A stretch of 64,000 nt of DNA, taken from NCBI RefSeq assembly GCF_018449635.1, contig NZ_JAAVUV010000002.1:62001-126000 (forward strand), written 5' to 3'. The notes below the pieces were generated by a model. The model saw nothing but the letters and a program-made list of their open reading frames with translations. It searched no databases and was not told the DNA's origin. This DNA comes from Caballeronia sp. dw_276. Its GTDB lineage: Bacteria > Pseudomonadota > Gammaproteobacteria > Burkholderiales > Burkholderiaceae. A program made the position numbers and the translations under genes. Below, piece after piece: positions 44,288 to 53,004 of the stretch (position 1 is the stretch's first letter; every line of letters begins with the position of its first letter).

Positions 44288-45370
44288 ATGACCAAAACCT
44301 ACAAGATCGCAGTCATACCCGGCGACGGAATCGGCACGGAAGTGATGCCGGAAGCCCTGCGCGTGCTCGACGCCGCCACCAAGCGCTTCGGCATCGCGAT
44401 CGAATATCAGCACATAGAATGGGCGAGCTGCGCGTATTACGAGAAACACGGCCAGATGATGCCGGACGACTGGAAAGCCCAACTGCAGGGCGCCGACGCC
44501 ATTCTCTTCGGCGCCGTCGGCTGGCCCGATACCGTGCCGGACCACATTTCGCTGTGGGGCTCGCTCCTGAAATTCCGCCGCGAGTTCGATCAGTACATCA
44601 ACCTGCGCCCAGCGCGCCTGTTCGAAGGCGTGCCCTCGCCGCTCGCCAATCGCAAGGCTGGCGATATCGATTTCTGGATCGTTCGTGAGAATACGGAAGG
44701 CGAATATTCGTCGGTCGGTGGCGTGATGTTCGAAGGCACGGACCGCGAATTCGTATTGCAGGAGTCGGTCTTTACGCGTCACGGCAGCGAGCGCGTGCTC
44801 AAGTTCGCATTCGATCTCGCACAGCGTCGCGAGAAGAAAAAGATCACGGTCGCGACCAAGAGCAACGGCATCGCGATCAGCATGCCATGGTGGGACAAAC
44901 GCGCTGCGGAAGTGGCCGCGCTTTATCCGGACGTCAAATGGGACAAGCAGCACATCGACATCTTGTGTGCGCGTTTCGTGCTGAATCCGGATCGCTTCGA
45001 CGTGGTCGTGGCCACCAATCTTTTCGGCGACATCCTCTCCGACCTGGGTCCCGCATGCACCGGCACGATTGGTCTCGCGCCCTCGGGCAACCTGAATCCC
45101 GACCGCAAGTTTCCGTCGTTGTTCGAGCCCGTGCATGGGTCCGCGCCGGATATCGCGGGCAAGAACATCGCCAATCCCGTCGCGATGATCTGGTCGGCTG
45201 CGATGATGCTCGAATTCCTCGGCGACGCGAAAGGCCCGGAACGTGATGCACACGACGCGATTCTTGCGGCTATTGAAGCGACGCTCAAGGAAGGTCCGCG
45301 CACCGGCGACCTTGGCGGCAAGGCAAGTACGACAGAAGTCGGCGAGGCGATTGCGGCACGGCTGGCTTAA
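44288..45370 (+). CDS. dmlA: D-malate/tartrate dehydrogenase (isocitrate/isopropylmalate family)
   Basis: 360 residues of the beta-decarboxylating dehydrogenase family. It begins YKIAVIPGDGIGTEVMPE; the substrate loop is LRPARLFEG, followed by VRENTEGEYSS, a Lys in ATKSN and the Asp metal ligands of NLFGDILSDLG. The TtuC/DmlA group oxidises D-malate or tartrate with NAD+ to pyruvate/oxaloacetate-type products. The divergent DmlR-like regulator supports the D-malate assignment; tartrate remains possible. Confidence 0.87.
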   Translation: MTKTYKIAVIPGDGIGTEVMPEALRVLDAATKRFGIAIEYQHIEWASCAYYEKHGQMMPDDWKAQLQGADAILFGAVGWPDTVPDHISLWGSLLKFRREFDQYINLRPARLFEGVPSPLANRKAGDIDFWIVRENTEGEYSSVGGVMFEGTDREFVLQESVFTRHGSERVLKFAFDLAQRREKKKITVATKSNGIAISMPWWDKRAAEVAALYPDVKWDKQHIDILCARFVLNPDRFDVVVATNLFGDILSDLGPACTGTIGLAPSGNLNPDRKFPSLFEPVHGSAPDIAGKNIANPVAMIWSAAMMLEFLGDAKGPERDAHDAILAAIEATLKEGPRTGDLGGKASTTEVGEAIAARLA

Positions 45371-45453
45371 GTATTGCTGCCTCGTCGAGCAGGCTCAAAC
45401 GAGCCCGAAACGGTCGCGTCTTGCGATCGTGTTCAACCTCGACGGGGCAAATC

Positions 45454-45666
45454 ATGGATGTTCAATTGTCAGAAGAGCAAATTCGCACGCTAGCGTTCTA
45501 TCTCTGGGAACAAGACGGTAGTCCGGAAGGAAGATCGGACGAGTACTGGGAAAAGGCTCGCCAGCAATTGTCTTCGGGAAGTGATTCCGAAAGCACAGTT
45601 GACGACAAAACCGCCGGGTTTGGAGAGGAACCGGACGAATCGCTTAATCGCCCGTTAGCGGAATAG
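45454..45666 (+). CDS. DUF2934 protein
   Basis: 70 residues, acidic, with the DUF2934 helix pattern EEQIRTLAFYLWEQDGSPEGR followed by SDEYWEKARQQL. The function is unknown; the family is common in rhizobia and burkholderias. ATG 45454 is preceded by ACGGGGCAA. It stands alone after dmlA. Confidence 0.8.
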   Translation: MDVQLSEEQIRTLAFYLWEQDGSPEGRSDEYWEKARQQLSSGSDSESTVDDKTAGFGEEPDESLNRPLAE

Positions 45667-46016
45667 CATTAACGGACGCACCGATTTAACTCGTGGGCCA
45701 CGTATGCATCGCGCGCTTTGACGCATCGCTCCCTACGTGGTTGACTCATTCAAGACACCATTCAAAACTTGATCTCATGAATGGCGGTTAGCCGCATTAG
45801 CGAAATAACCAAAATAGTGTTGCCGCAAACATACGGTAGATACTGCAGAGCCCACGCCAGCGGTGCTTTGCGCGGCCGCATTGGTATCACTACCTATGTC
45901 ATGAACCCTTCGGTTGGCGCTTACTGGAATAACACCGCCGCGAGCTTGGCCCGGCGAGTGACTAGTGAGCGAATAAGAAATTGTTTTTGCCAATAACTAC
46001 TGAAGTGGTGTTTAAC
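45667..46016. other. Lower-GC intergenic region
   Basis: 350 bases with lower GC than the flanks. It contains a CCACGTA/TACGTGG inverted repeat (45698-45704 and 45734-45740) enclosing a GCATCG direct repeat. Overlapping frames of about 70 codons on both strands lack ribosome sites and family features. No RNA gene was recognised. Confidence 0.4.
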
Positions 46017-46214
46017 ATGAATACGTTCAATCATCTCAACGCTGCATCCTCGAACACTGCCGGAAGTCGTAACAAGGTAATGAAGGCAGGCTCCAAAGTT
46101 GAAAAGCAACACTCCTCGTATATGTCGATGCTTCAGGCGCCCATGACCGTTCTGGCATGCAACGTCTCGGACCGCGCCGACATCACGGCCTGCGCCATCC
46201 TCGGATATAACTGA
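46017..46214 (+). CDS. Possible small protein, unknown
   Basis: 65 residues starting MNTFNHLNAASSNTAGSRNK, basic and polar at the N-terminus, with a more hydrophobic end containing two Cys (VLACNVSD, ITACAILGYN). AGTGGTG upstream is only a weak ribosome site. It ends convergently, seven bases from the ArgE-like gene. No family recognised. Given the lower-GC surroundings, it could be a genuine small gene or chance. Confidence 0.3.
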   Translation: MNTFNHLNAASSNTAGSRNKVMKAGSKVEKQHSSYMSMLQAPMTVLACNVSDRADITACAILGYN

Positions 46215-46221
46215 CAGCGTC

Positions 46222-47412
46222 TTAAGACCGGCGGGTTGTCACGGTCTCAGGCAAGCTCGCCGAGAGCTTGCCGAGAAAACTCAGGCATTTGGACAGTTGC
46301 TCGAGCTCGACGTATTCATCGGCCTTATGTCCTTGTTCGATGGAACCCGGTCCGCATACGACCGTGGGAATCCCTATCGATTGAAAGAGGCCTCCCTCGG
46401 TTCCGAACGCGAGCGTGCGCACGTCGTCGCGTCCAGCCGCAGCGCATGCCAGTTCGCGCAACCAGCCGGCTGCGGCCTGATCCGACAGAGCCGGATAGTC
46501 GACTAGTTGTTCCCAGTCGATACCGCTTTCCGCACACGTCTCGCGCATGGTCGCGACAAGTTCCGTGTCCGCATATTGCGTGATGGTTTGCACGATGGCG
46601 TCCGCGTTATCGGCGGGCAGATTGCGGATTTCGAACTCCACTTGCGCGTGATCCGGAATCACGTTCAACGCGATGCCGCCATTCAAACGTCCTGTATGAA
46701 TGGTCGTGTACGGAGGATCGAAGTCGTGGTCGAGCGTTGCCTTGGTGCGCAAGTCGCGCTGTGTACGCCGCAAGAAAGTCACGAGTTCCGCCGCAAAGTC
46801 CACGGCATTGACGCCGAGATGCGTCAGCGCAGAATGTCCAGCGAGGCCTTTCACGCAGCATCTGTACGCCTTCTTGCCCTTGTGCGCGACCGCGACCTGC
46901 ATGCTTGTCGGCTCGCCGATAATGCAAGCGAGCGGCTTCACCGGCGCCGCCGCCAGTTCGCGCAATAACCCGCGCACGCCACGGCAACCGACTTCTTCGT
47001 CGTAGCTGAACGCGAGGTGAATTGGCACTTCCTTGCAGGTCGCAACAAAGTGCGGCACGCTCGCAAGCACCGCCGCGATAAACCCCTTCATATCAGCGGT
47101 CCCACGCCCGAACACGCGATCGCTGCCGCGCGTCATCTCGAAGGGTGGCACGGTCCACGGCTGACCCGCTGCGGGCACGACGTCGGTATGGCCCGACAAA
47201 CACAAGCCCGCCCTGTCCCTCGGGCCGATGGTCGCGTAGAGGTTCGCCTTGCGGCCGGTTTCATCGAAAACGAGGGACGATTCCACGCCGTGCTTGCTTA
47301 GATATTGCTGAACGTATTCGATCAGCATCAAGTTCGATTCGGAGCTGCGGGTATCGAAGGCGATCAGGTTATTCAGCAGGTCCAGCGTGTCATCGAGCAA
47401 AGCGTGCGTCAT
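46222..47412 (-). CDS. ArgE/DapE-like M20 deacylase
   Basis: 396 residues, M20 metallopeptidase fold. Metal and catalytic residues are visible: SGHTDVVPA (His, Asp), GRGTADMKGF (bridging Asp), SYDEEVGCRG (catalytic Glu-Glu), IGEPTS, and a C-terminal GPGSIEQGHKADEYV. It resembles acetylornithine deacetylase, but its place at the end of a catabolic operon with RidA, DUF1028 and an HpaB-type oxygenase suggests it removes an acyl group from a pathway intermediate rather than making arginine. It lies three bases after the DUF1028 gene. Confidence 0.83.
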   Translation of the reverse strand: MTHALLDDTLDLLNNLIAFDTRSSESNLMLIEYVQQYLSKHGVESSLVFDETGRKANLYATIGPRDRAGLCLSGHTDVVPAAGQPWTVPPFEMTRGSDRVFGRGTADMKGFIAAVLASVPHFVATCKEVPIHLAFSYDEEVGCRGVRGLLRELAAAPVKPLACIIGEPTSMQVAVAHKGKKAYRCCVKGLAGHSALTHLGVNAVDFAAELVTFLRRTQRDLRTKATLDHDFDPPYTTIHTGRLNGGIALNVIPDHAQVEFEIRNLPADNADAIVQTITQYADTELVATMRETCAESGIDWEQLVDYPALSDQAAAGWLRELACAAAGRDDVRTLAFGTEGGLFQSIGIPTVVCGPGSIEQGHKADEYVELEQLSKCLSFLGKLSASLPETVTTRRS

Positions 47413-47415
47413 TAG

Positions 47416-48087
47416 CTAGAGATCTCCTGGTACTCCATATGAGGGTGCCTGCTCGGGACGCTTCGCGCGCGTGGCGTAGTCGTTCATTTGCGGTTCGTAG
47501 CGATGCCAGAGCGCACGCAAGTCAACGATGGGTTGATCGGACCAGTCCACGCGCAACTCCGCGAGCGGCCAGACCTCCCGCCCATACACGCAGAATCCGG
47601 CTGAATGCACGGGGCCCGCCTCGCCGCCCGCGGCCGCGCCGGCTTCAAGCGCGGTGATCAAACGATCGGCCAGCGAGCTTGCGTGCGACGCTTCGAAAGC
47701 TTCGATCATCGCGGACGGTATGCCGTCGTGCGCAAGCAGATTGCCCGCTGCAACACAGTCACGCCCCAGCTGCGTCGCGATTATACCCAGCCCTTTTTCG
47801 CCCGTCGCGGCGCCGCGCGAACCGTCGGCATCGAGCACCGCAAGCTGGCGCCATTCCGCGAAAGGGCGTGCATGCTGCAATTGTTGCAAGGTGCTTTCAG
47901 CGCCGAAACCTTGCGATAGCAATTGCAAGCCGAGCACGCCAAGACGCGGGTCGGTCACGTTCTGGCTGAGCACCACGCCGTGCGGACTTGCCCATAAACA
48001 ACGGCTGGGAACCGCGATGCTCGAACTGCATACAATGCCGCCGACCATGCCTGTACGTTCGCATCGGCCAGCCAGTGAAAACGTCAT
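47416..48087 (-). CDS. DUF1028 protein
   Basis: 223 residues with the DUF1028 pattern: TFSLAGRCERTGMVGGIVCS at the N-terminus, SQNVTDPRLGVLGLQLL, and GEKGLGIIATQLGRDCVAAGN. From memory the family has been grouped with Ntn-hydrolase folds, which would fit an amidase, but this was not checked. It lies 11 bases after RidA and three before the deacylase, inside the leftward operon. Confidence 0.8.
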   Translation of the reverse strand: MTFSLAGRCERTGMVGGIVCSSSIAVPSRCLWASPHGVVLSQNVTDPRLGVLGLQLLSQGFGAESTLQQLQHARPFAEWRQLAVLDADGSRGAATGEKGLGIIATQLGRDCVAAGNLLAHDGIPSAMIEAFEASHASSLADRLITALEAGAAAGGEAGPVHSAGFCVYGREVWPLAELRVDWSDQPIVDLRALWHRYEPQMNDYATRAKRPEQAPSYGVPGDL

Positions 48088-48098
48088 GCCTACCTCCT

Positions 48099-48512
48099 CT
48101 AGCTATTCGGAATGACGGCGATCACGTCGATTTCCACGAGCCACTCGGGTCGCGCAAGGGCTGAAATCACAATACCCGTCGATACCGGATACACGCCCTT
48201 CAGCCATTTCCCGACGACGGTGTACACCGCTTCGCGATACCGTACATCGACGAGATAGATGGTGATCTTGCAAATATCTTCGAGCTTGCTTCCGGCTTCG
48301 CCGAGCAACATCGCGATGTTTGCCATCGCCTTCTCGGCTTGCGCGCCAACGTCACCAATACCAACCGATTCCCGCGTATCCAGATCCTGACCGATCTGGC
48401 CGCGCAAATAAACCGTTCCGTTCGCGACGACTGCCTGGCACAGATCGTTATCGAGTTTCTGCTCGGGATACGTCTCGCGCGTATTGAACTTGCGGATGCG
48501 GGTATGACTCAT
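48099..48512 (-). CDS. RidA-family enamine/imine deaminase
   Basis: 137 residues of the YjgF/YER057c/UK114 fold: VYLRGQIGQDLDTRE, QAEKAMANIAMLLGEAGS, ITIYLVDVRYREAVY. The highly conserved Arg that binds the carboxylate in true RidA is expected around the PEWLVEIDVIAV end, where the usual Arg-x-x-VE pattern is ARPEWLVEID. GAGGTG supports ATG 48512. RidA proteins hydrolyse reactive enamine or imine intermediates; here it follows the monooxygenase by seven bases, so it probably clears a ring-opened imine. Confidence 0.83.
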   Translation of the reverse strand: MSHTRIRKFNTRETYPEQKLDNDLCQAVVANGTVYLRGQIGQDLDTRESVGIGDVGAQAEKAMANIAMLLGEAGSKLEDICKITIYLVDVRYREAVYTVVGKWLKGVYPVSTGIVISALARPEWLVEIDVIAVIPNS

Positions 48513-48519
48513 GGACACC

Positions 48520-50004
48520 TCACACGACGCGCTTGAGCCGCGGCTCTGCGCTGGATTGAACAACACGGTCCGACAAGTTTGCGGCCTTCTTGACATAGCC
48601 GAGCGTGCTGTCGAAGTCGAAGTTGCGGAACACGGCGCCGAGATGCGCGAACGGCGGCGACTGGGCGAACAACTGAAACGTCAGCCTGTGCCCTGCGTAG
48701 TCCGAATTCAGCAAATCCCGTGCGAACGCCAGCAGCTTGCGGCGGTCGTCCGAGACCCAGTTTTCGTTGACGGTATAGAACTTGTCGAGCCAGCCGCTGA
48801 TCTCGGGATTCGCAAACGATGCCGAATCCGGCGTCACGCAAATCTGGCCGCCGCAAAGTTCGCGCGCGAGATGCATCATCTCGTGAAGACGCGAACATGC
48901 CTGCACGCGGCCCGTATAAAGCAGCGATTGATTGGGCATCATCAGGCCGGCGGGACTGCGTTCACCGCATGCGATCGATGCCGTCAAATGCGCATTGATG
49001 GTCTCGCGATACACCGCGAGCGTCGACAGTTTTTCCTGCACGGCCTGCTGTTTTTCCAGGCCGGTTTGCCGCGCGTTGAACAGCGCCGCGCCGATCATCA
49101 GGTCGGCGAGACGCAGGTTGCGCTGGACAAACGCGAACGCGCTGTATCGATGCAAGGTCGAACGAATGAACGTGGCCGCCTTCGTATGCTGATAGAACAG
49201 CACGTCTTCCCAAGGGATCAGGACGTTGTCGAAGATCAGCAAGGTATCGACTTCATCGCAGCGATTCGACAACGGATAGTCTTCCGGATTTGCGCGTCCG
49301 GCAAAGCCCGTGCGGCAGATGAATTTGAGCCCCGGCGCCGACATGTTGACCACGAAACCAACCGCATAATCGGACAGCTTTGCATCGCCCCAATTTGCGA
49401 TGGTGGGCTTCACGAACGCCTGGTTCGCATATGCCGCGGCCGTTTCATACTTGGCGCCTCGCACCACGATGCCAGCATCGGTCTCCTTGACCACATGCAA
49501 AAGCATGTCCGGGTCCTGCTCCTGAGGCGGTTTGGAACGGTCGCCCTTCGGATCGGTATTGGCGGAAACGTGGAACGGATCTTCATGCAGCGCACGATTG
49601 ATATGCCGCTCGATGTTCGCCGCAAAACGCGGATCGACTTCGTTGAGCACATCCTTGCCGTCGTAGAGCGACCACATCTCGCCGATGGTTTCATCGCCTA
49701 CGCGAGTCGCGATTCCGCCGATGTCATCCAGCACCGTATCCACCGCGAGGCGTTTGTCGTGCCAGTCCTGTTGCGTGTACGGCAGTTTCAGGCCGACCGC
49801 GTTGCGCTCGCCGGTTTTTTCATCGGCGTAGCTCATCACGTCCTGCGTCGCCTTCTCGTGCGCCATGTCATAAATGCGCGCGCGGATATCCACGATAGGC
49901 TTGAACATGGGATGCGTGGTCACGTCCTTCACGCGTTCGCCATTGATCCAGACCTGTCGTCCGTCTCGAATGGACTCGCGATACTGCTCGCCTGTTCTGA
50001 TCAT
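48520..50004 (-). CDS. HpaB-family FADH2-dependent monooxygenase
   Basis: 494 residues, the large oxygenase component of the 4-hydroxyphenylacetate 3-hydroxylase family with an acyl-CoA-dehydrogenase-like fold. It starts MIRTGEQYRESIRDGRQVWI, typical of the family, and continues with DVLFYQHTKAATFIRSTLHR and a C-terminal HRLTFQLFAQSPPF. It needs FADH2 from a reductase, and a flavin reductase gene lies 49 bases upstream. Substrates in the family are phenols and some N-heteroaromatics; the operon partners favour a nitrogen compound. Confidence 0.85.
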   Translation of the reverse strand: MIRTGEQYRESIRDGRQVWINGERVKDVTTHPMFKPIVDIRARIYDMAHEKATQDVMSYADEKTGERNAVGLKLPYTQQDWHDKRLAVDTVLDDIGGIATRVGDETIGEMWSLYDGKDVLNEVDPRFAANIERHINRALHEDPFHVSANTDPKGDRSKPPQEQDPDMLLHVVKETDAGIVVRGAKYETAAAYANQAFVKPTIANWGDAKLSDYAVGFVVNMSAPGLKFICRTGFAGRANPEDYPLSNRCDEVDTLLIFDNVLIPWEDVLFYQHTKAATFIRSTLHRYSAFAFVQRNLRLADLMIGAALFNARQTGLEKQQAVQEKLSTLAVYRETINAHLTASIACGERSPAGLMMPNQSLLYTGRVQACSRLHEMMHLARELCGGQICVTPDSASFANPEISGWLDKFYTVNENWVSDDRRKLLAFARDLLNSDYAGHRLTFQLFAQSPPFAHLGAVFRNFDFDSTLGYVKKAANLSDRVVQSSAEPRLKRVV

Positions 50005-50053
50005 TGCTGTGCCTCGATCCGTTGGAGAATATCGTTGTGTGTGCTCTGGTCGC

Positions 50054-50599
50054 CTAGAAAGCCAGGAACTGGCCGTAATCGCGTTTGCAGTAAAGCAGTG
50101 GCATGTGCGCGGCCGGCGCGCGCCTGACAGCCGCCACCTCGCCAAAAAAGACCGTATGCGTGCCAATGGTCTGCTGCGCGACAAGCCGGCATTCGATTGC
50201 GGCAACCGCGCCATCGATAAGCGGCACGTCCAGCGTCCCCGCCGTCACCGTGCAGCATGAAAAGTCGAAGGGCTTGGCCGTGGCCGAGCGTCCGGCGAAG
50301 GTATCGGCAATGCCGCGCTGCGCGACGTTCAGCAAATTCACCGCGAACACGCCGTTTGCCGCGACCGCCGCGTTCGCCGGGCTGCGCGTATTGATGCAGA
50401 CGAGCAACGTGGGCGGGTCCGCGCAAACCGAGCTACATGCGCTGACGGTCACGCCGAAACGCTCGCTGCCGGCGCCTGTCGTCACCACATGGACCGATGT
50501 GGAATTGGACGCCATCGAATCCAGAAAGGCAGCACGCAGGTCGCGCTGCACCTCCGGCGAGACTTCCATCAAAGCGTTGTCTGGTTGCTCTGTTTGCAT
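50054..50599 (-). CDS. Flavin reductase (HpaC/DIM6-NTAB type)
   Basis: 181 residues with the flavin-reductase-like split barrel: TSVHVVTTGAGSERFGVTVS, DPPTLLVCINTRSPA, FAVNLL, and a His in GTHTVFFGEV. It would supply reduced flavin to the HpaB-type monooxygenase encoded next. GAGGGGG precedes ATG 50599. It is the first gene of the leftward operon, divergent from the LysR gene. Confidence 0.87.
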   Translation of the reverse strand: MQTEQPDNALMEVSPEVQRDLRAAFLDSMASNSTSVHVVTTGAGSERFGVTVSACSSVCADPPTLLVCINTRSPANAAVAANGVFAVNLLNVAQRGIADTFAGRSATAKPFDFSCCTVTAGTLDVPLIDGAVAAIECRLVAQQTIGTHTVFFGEVAAVRRAPAAHMPLLYCKRDYGQFLAF

Positions 50600-50675
50600 A
50601 CCGCCCCCTCGCGTTTGCACTGACCTTGCGCAAAATCTACGCTCACGCTCCGCATCCGAAAAACATATTTCAAAA

Positions 50676-50694
50676 ATGCAAATCATCGGTTTTG
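50676..50694. promoter_or_regulatory. LysR-type box A of the catabolic regulon
   Basis: ATGCAAA-N7-TTTTG between the flavin reductase start (50599) and the LysR start (50755). The same string with the same spacing recurs at 51718-51736 before the Rieske operon. Confidence 0.65.
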
Positions 50695-50754
50695 CCTATG
50701 CAAGCGTATTTATGTCCAAGCACAATAGGCGCGACAAAAGACCGGGGGCGACTC

Positions 50755-51678
50755 GTGGAACCTGCGCAATTACGCTATTCGCTGAGGCAGTTGAGGTACT
50801 TCGTGGTGACGGCCGAAGTGTTGTCGTTCACGGCTGCGGCAAAGCTGCTGCACATCTCGCAGCCCTCCATTTCCACGGCGCTCGCGGATCTCGAGGTGTC
50901 GTTCGGCGTCCAGCTCTTCATCCGGCATCACGCCAGCGGGTTATCCCTGACGCAGGCCGGGCGCGAAATGCTCGGACGCGCGCGGGACCTGTTGAAGAAC
51001 GCAGAAGACCTTCAGACAGCGGCCAAGGAAATGGACGGCGGCATGTCAGGCGCGATCACTTTGGGCTGCCTGGTTTCACTGGCGCCGCCACTCATGCCGG
51101 CAATGATGAGCCGGTTCATAGCGGGTCATGTCGGCATCGCATTTCGCACACTGGAAGCGCATCAGGACGATTTGCTGCGTGGTCTGCACGACGGTTCGCT
51201 GGATATTGCCCTCACATACAACCTCGATCTGACCGATGACATCGCATTCACGCCGTTGCTTTCGTTGCCGCCCTACGTGATCCTGCCGAAGAATCATCGG
51301 CTGGCGAAGCAGCGCGCGGTGGCGCTCGCCGACCTGCGCGACGAACCCTACGTGATGCTCGATCTCCCCCATAGCCGCGAGTATTTCGCCGGTCTTTTCG
51401 ATGCTGTCGGCGGACGTCCCATCGCGGCGTTCCGGTCATCGCAACCGGAAGTGGTCCGGGGAATGGTTGCCAATGGCCTGGGCTACAGCATTCTTAATTT
51501 CCCGCTGAAATCGAGCCGCACCGTGGACGGCGAAGACTTTGTGATCAAGCAATTTAAGGACGAGGTCAACGCGACGACACTCGGCATTGCGCAGTCGAGA
51601 AGCATGAAACCGCGGCAGGTCGTGCAGCGCTTCGCCGCCTTCTGCGAAGCGCAAATCAGACCTGAACGTTCAAGTTGA
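50755..51678 (+). CDS. LysR-family regulator of the catabolic regulon
   Basis: 307 residues from GTG 50755, chosen because GGGGG lies just upstream and the winged helix starts at LRYSLRQLRYFVVTAEVLSF. The HTH follows as AAAKLLHISQPSISTALADLEVS. The effector domain has no unusual feature. It sits between the leftward HpaB operon and the rightward Rieske/ABC operon, and both promoters contain the same ATGCAAA-N7-TTTTG element. This makes it the probable common activator. Confidence 0.87.
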   Translation: MEPAQLRYSLRQLRYFVVTAEVLSFTAAAKLLHISQPSISTALADLEVSFGVQLFIRHHASGLSLTQAGREMLGRARDLLKNAEDLQTAAKEMDGGMSGAITLGCLVSLAPPLMPAMMSRFIAGHVGIAFRTLEAHQDDLLRGLHDGSLDIALTYNLDLTDDIAFTPLLSLPPYVILPKNHRLAKQRAVALADLRDEPYVMLDLPHSREYFAGLFDAVGGRPIAAFRSSQPEVVRGMVANGLGYSILNFPLKSSRTVDGEDFVIKQFKDEVNATTLGIAQSRSMKPRQVVQRFAAFCEAQIRPERSS

Positions 51679-51717
51679 GACAGGCAGTTTTCTGGATAGG
51701 AAAAAACTTGGTTCTAC

Positions 51718-51736
51718 ATGCAAAAACAATATTTTG
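51718..51736. promoter_or_regulatory. LysR-type box B of the catabolic regulon
   Basis: ATGCAAA-N7-TTTTG, identical in arms and spacing to box A, 96 bases before the Rieske oxygenase start. Confidence 0.65.
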
Positions 51737-51831
51737 GCTGGTAATTTGACTTGATAGATTGATGTCCATGCAGCGAGCAGCTTGCCTCACAGGCGGGTTG
51801 CAGCATCCACTGAATACGACAGGGAGGCGCG

Positions 51832-52977
51832 ATGGGATCTTCAACGGCAGCGTCCGGCGCCGGGCTCGACATAGTCCGCCAGTTGCAGGCCGGGTGCGAG
51901 CGTCCCTTCAGCGACGCGCATTCCATGCCGCCCGCCGTTTACACCTCGCCCGAATTTCTCGCGCTTGAACAACAGAATATTTTCCGCAGCGAATGGCTTT
52001 GCGTCGGCCGGGCAAGTGCGATTGCCGAAGCCGGCGACTACCTCACGGCAGATATAGACGGACAACCGATCGTGGTCTTGCGCGACGAGAAGCTGGAATT
52101 GAAGGCGTTCTCGAACGTGTGCCTGCATCGCATGTCGGTTCTGCTCGAAGGGCGCGGCAATACGCGTCGAATCGTCTGCCCATATCACGCGTGGAACTAC
52201 ACGCTCGACGGTGCGCTCAGCGGCGCTCCGATGATGGACCGTCAAAGCGGCTTCTGCAAAGAGAACTACCGCTTGCCGTCCGTCCGATGCGAGGTCTGGC
52301 AAGGCTGGATCTACGTGACGCTCAACGCCGACGCCCCGCCTGTTGCCGAAAAGCTCGCGGGTCTCACCGAGTTGATCGCCAACTACGGCATGACCGATTA
52401 CAAGGAAACGTTCTACGAAGAACACGTGTGGGATACCAACTGGAAAATCCTCGCCGAAAACTTCATGGAGAGTTATCACCTGCCTATGCTGCATCGCGCG
52501 ACCGTTGGACCGCATTCGCGCCTGGAAGAAATGGAATGCCCGCCCGGCAGCGATGCGTTCAACTATCACTGGATCACGAAGGAAGCGTCGTTACCCATCG
52601 GTCAGGCGCATCCGGACAATCATCGCCTTGTTGGTCACTGGCGCAAGACGACCGCGCTGCTCGCGATCTATCCGACTCATCTCGTGACGCTCACGCCCGG
52701 CTACTTCTGGTATCTCGTGCTGCAGCCTGTGGGAACCGGCCGTGTTCATATCCGCTTTGGCGGCGGCCTGGCGCCCGAGTTCATCGCCGATCCGAAAGCC
52801 AATGAATACATGACGACACTCAAAGCATTGCTCGATGCAGTCAACGAAGAAGACCGGCGCGGCGTGCAAGCGGTATTCCGTGGCGTAAGCGCGCCGCTTG
52901 CGAAGCCGGGGCACCTGAGTCATCTGGAAAGGCCCAACTACGACTTCGCGCGCTACCTTGCGCAACAACTCGCCTAA
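51832..52977 (+). CDS. Rieske-type oxygenase, alpha subunit
   Basis: 381 residues. The Rieske cluster ligands are CLHR and CPYHAW (Cys-x-His ... Cys-x-x-His, about residues 100-125). The mononuclear iron site is NFMESYHLPMLH, with an Asp expected near the C-terminal helix. The sequence resembles ring-hydroxylating and GbcA/carnitine-type demethylating oxygenases. GGAGG supports the ATG. No dedicated reductase gene is beside it. The next four genes encode a polyamine-type importer, so the oxygenase may act on the imported amine or its aromatic core. Confidence 0.87.
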   Translation: MGSSTAASGAGLDIVRQLQAGCERPFSDAHSMPPAVYTSPEFLALEQQNIFRSEWLCVGRASAIAEAGDYLTADIDGQPIVVLRDEKLELKAFSNVCLHRMSVLLEGRGNTRRIVCPYHAWNYTLDGALSGAPMMDRQSGFCKENYRLPSVRCEVWQGWIYVTLNADAPPVAEKLAGLTELIANYGMTDYKETFYEEHVWDTNWKILAENFMESYHLPMLHRATVGPHSRLEEMECPPGSDAFNYHWITKEASLPIGQAHPDNHRLVGHWRKTTALLAIYPTHLVTLTPGYFWYLVLQPVGTGRVHIRFGGGLAPEFIADPKANEYMTTLKALLDAVNEEDRRGVQAVFRGVSAPLAKPGHLSHLERPNYDFARYLAQQLA

Positions 52978-53004
52978 TCCTGAACACTCATTAAACACGA
53001 CACG

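Noticed and set aside
45775-45996. Two overlapping 71-72-codon frames on opposite strands
   Set aside because: They are mirror frames of the same bases with no ribosome site and no plausible protein features.
46017-46214. RiPP precursor peptide
   Set aside because: Two Cys and a hydrophobic tail were suggestive, but no maturase, leader-binding protein, protease or exporter gene is adjacent.
48511-50127. 538-codon open frame on the plus strand
   Set aside because: It is exactly antisense to the HpaB-type monooxygenase, has no family motif, and its composition follows the third-codon GC of the real gene.
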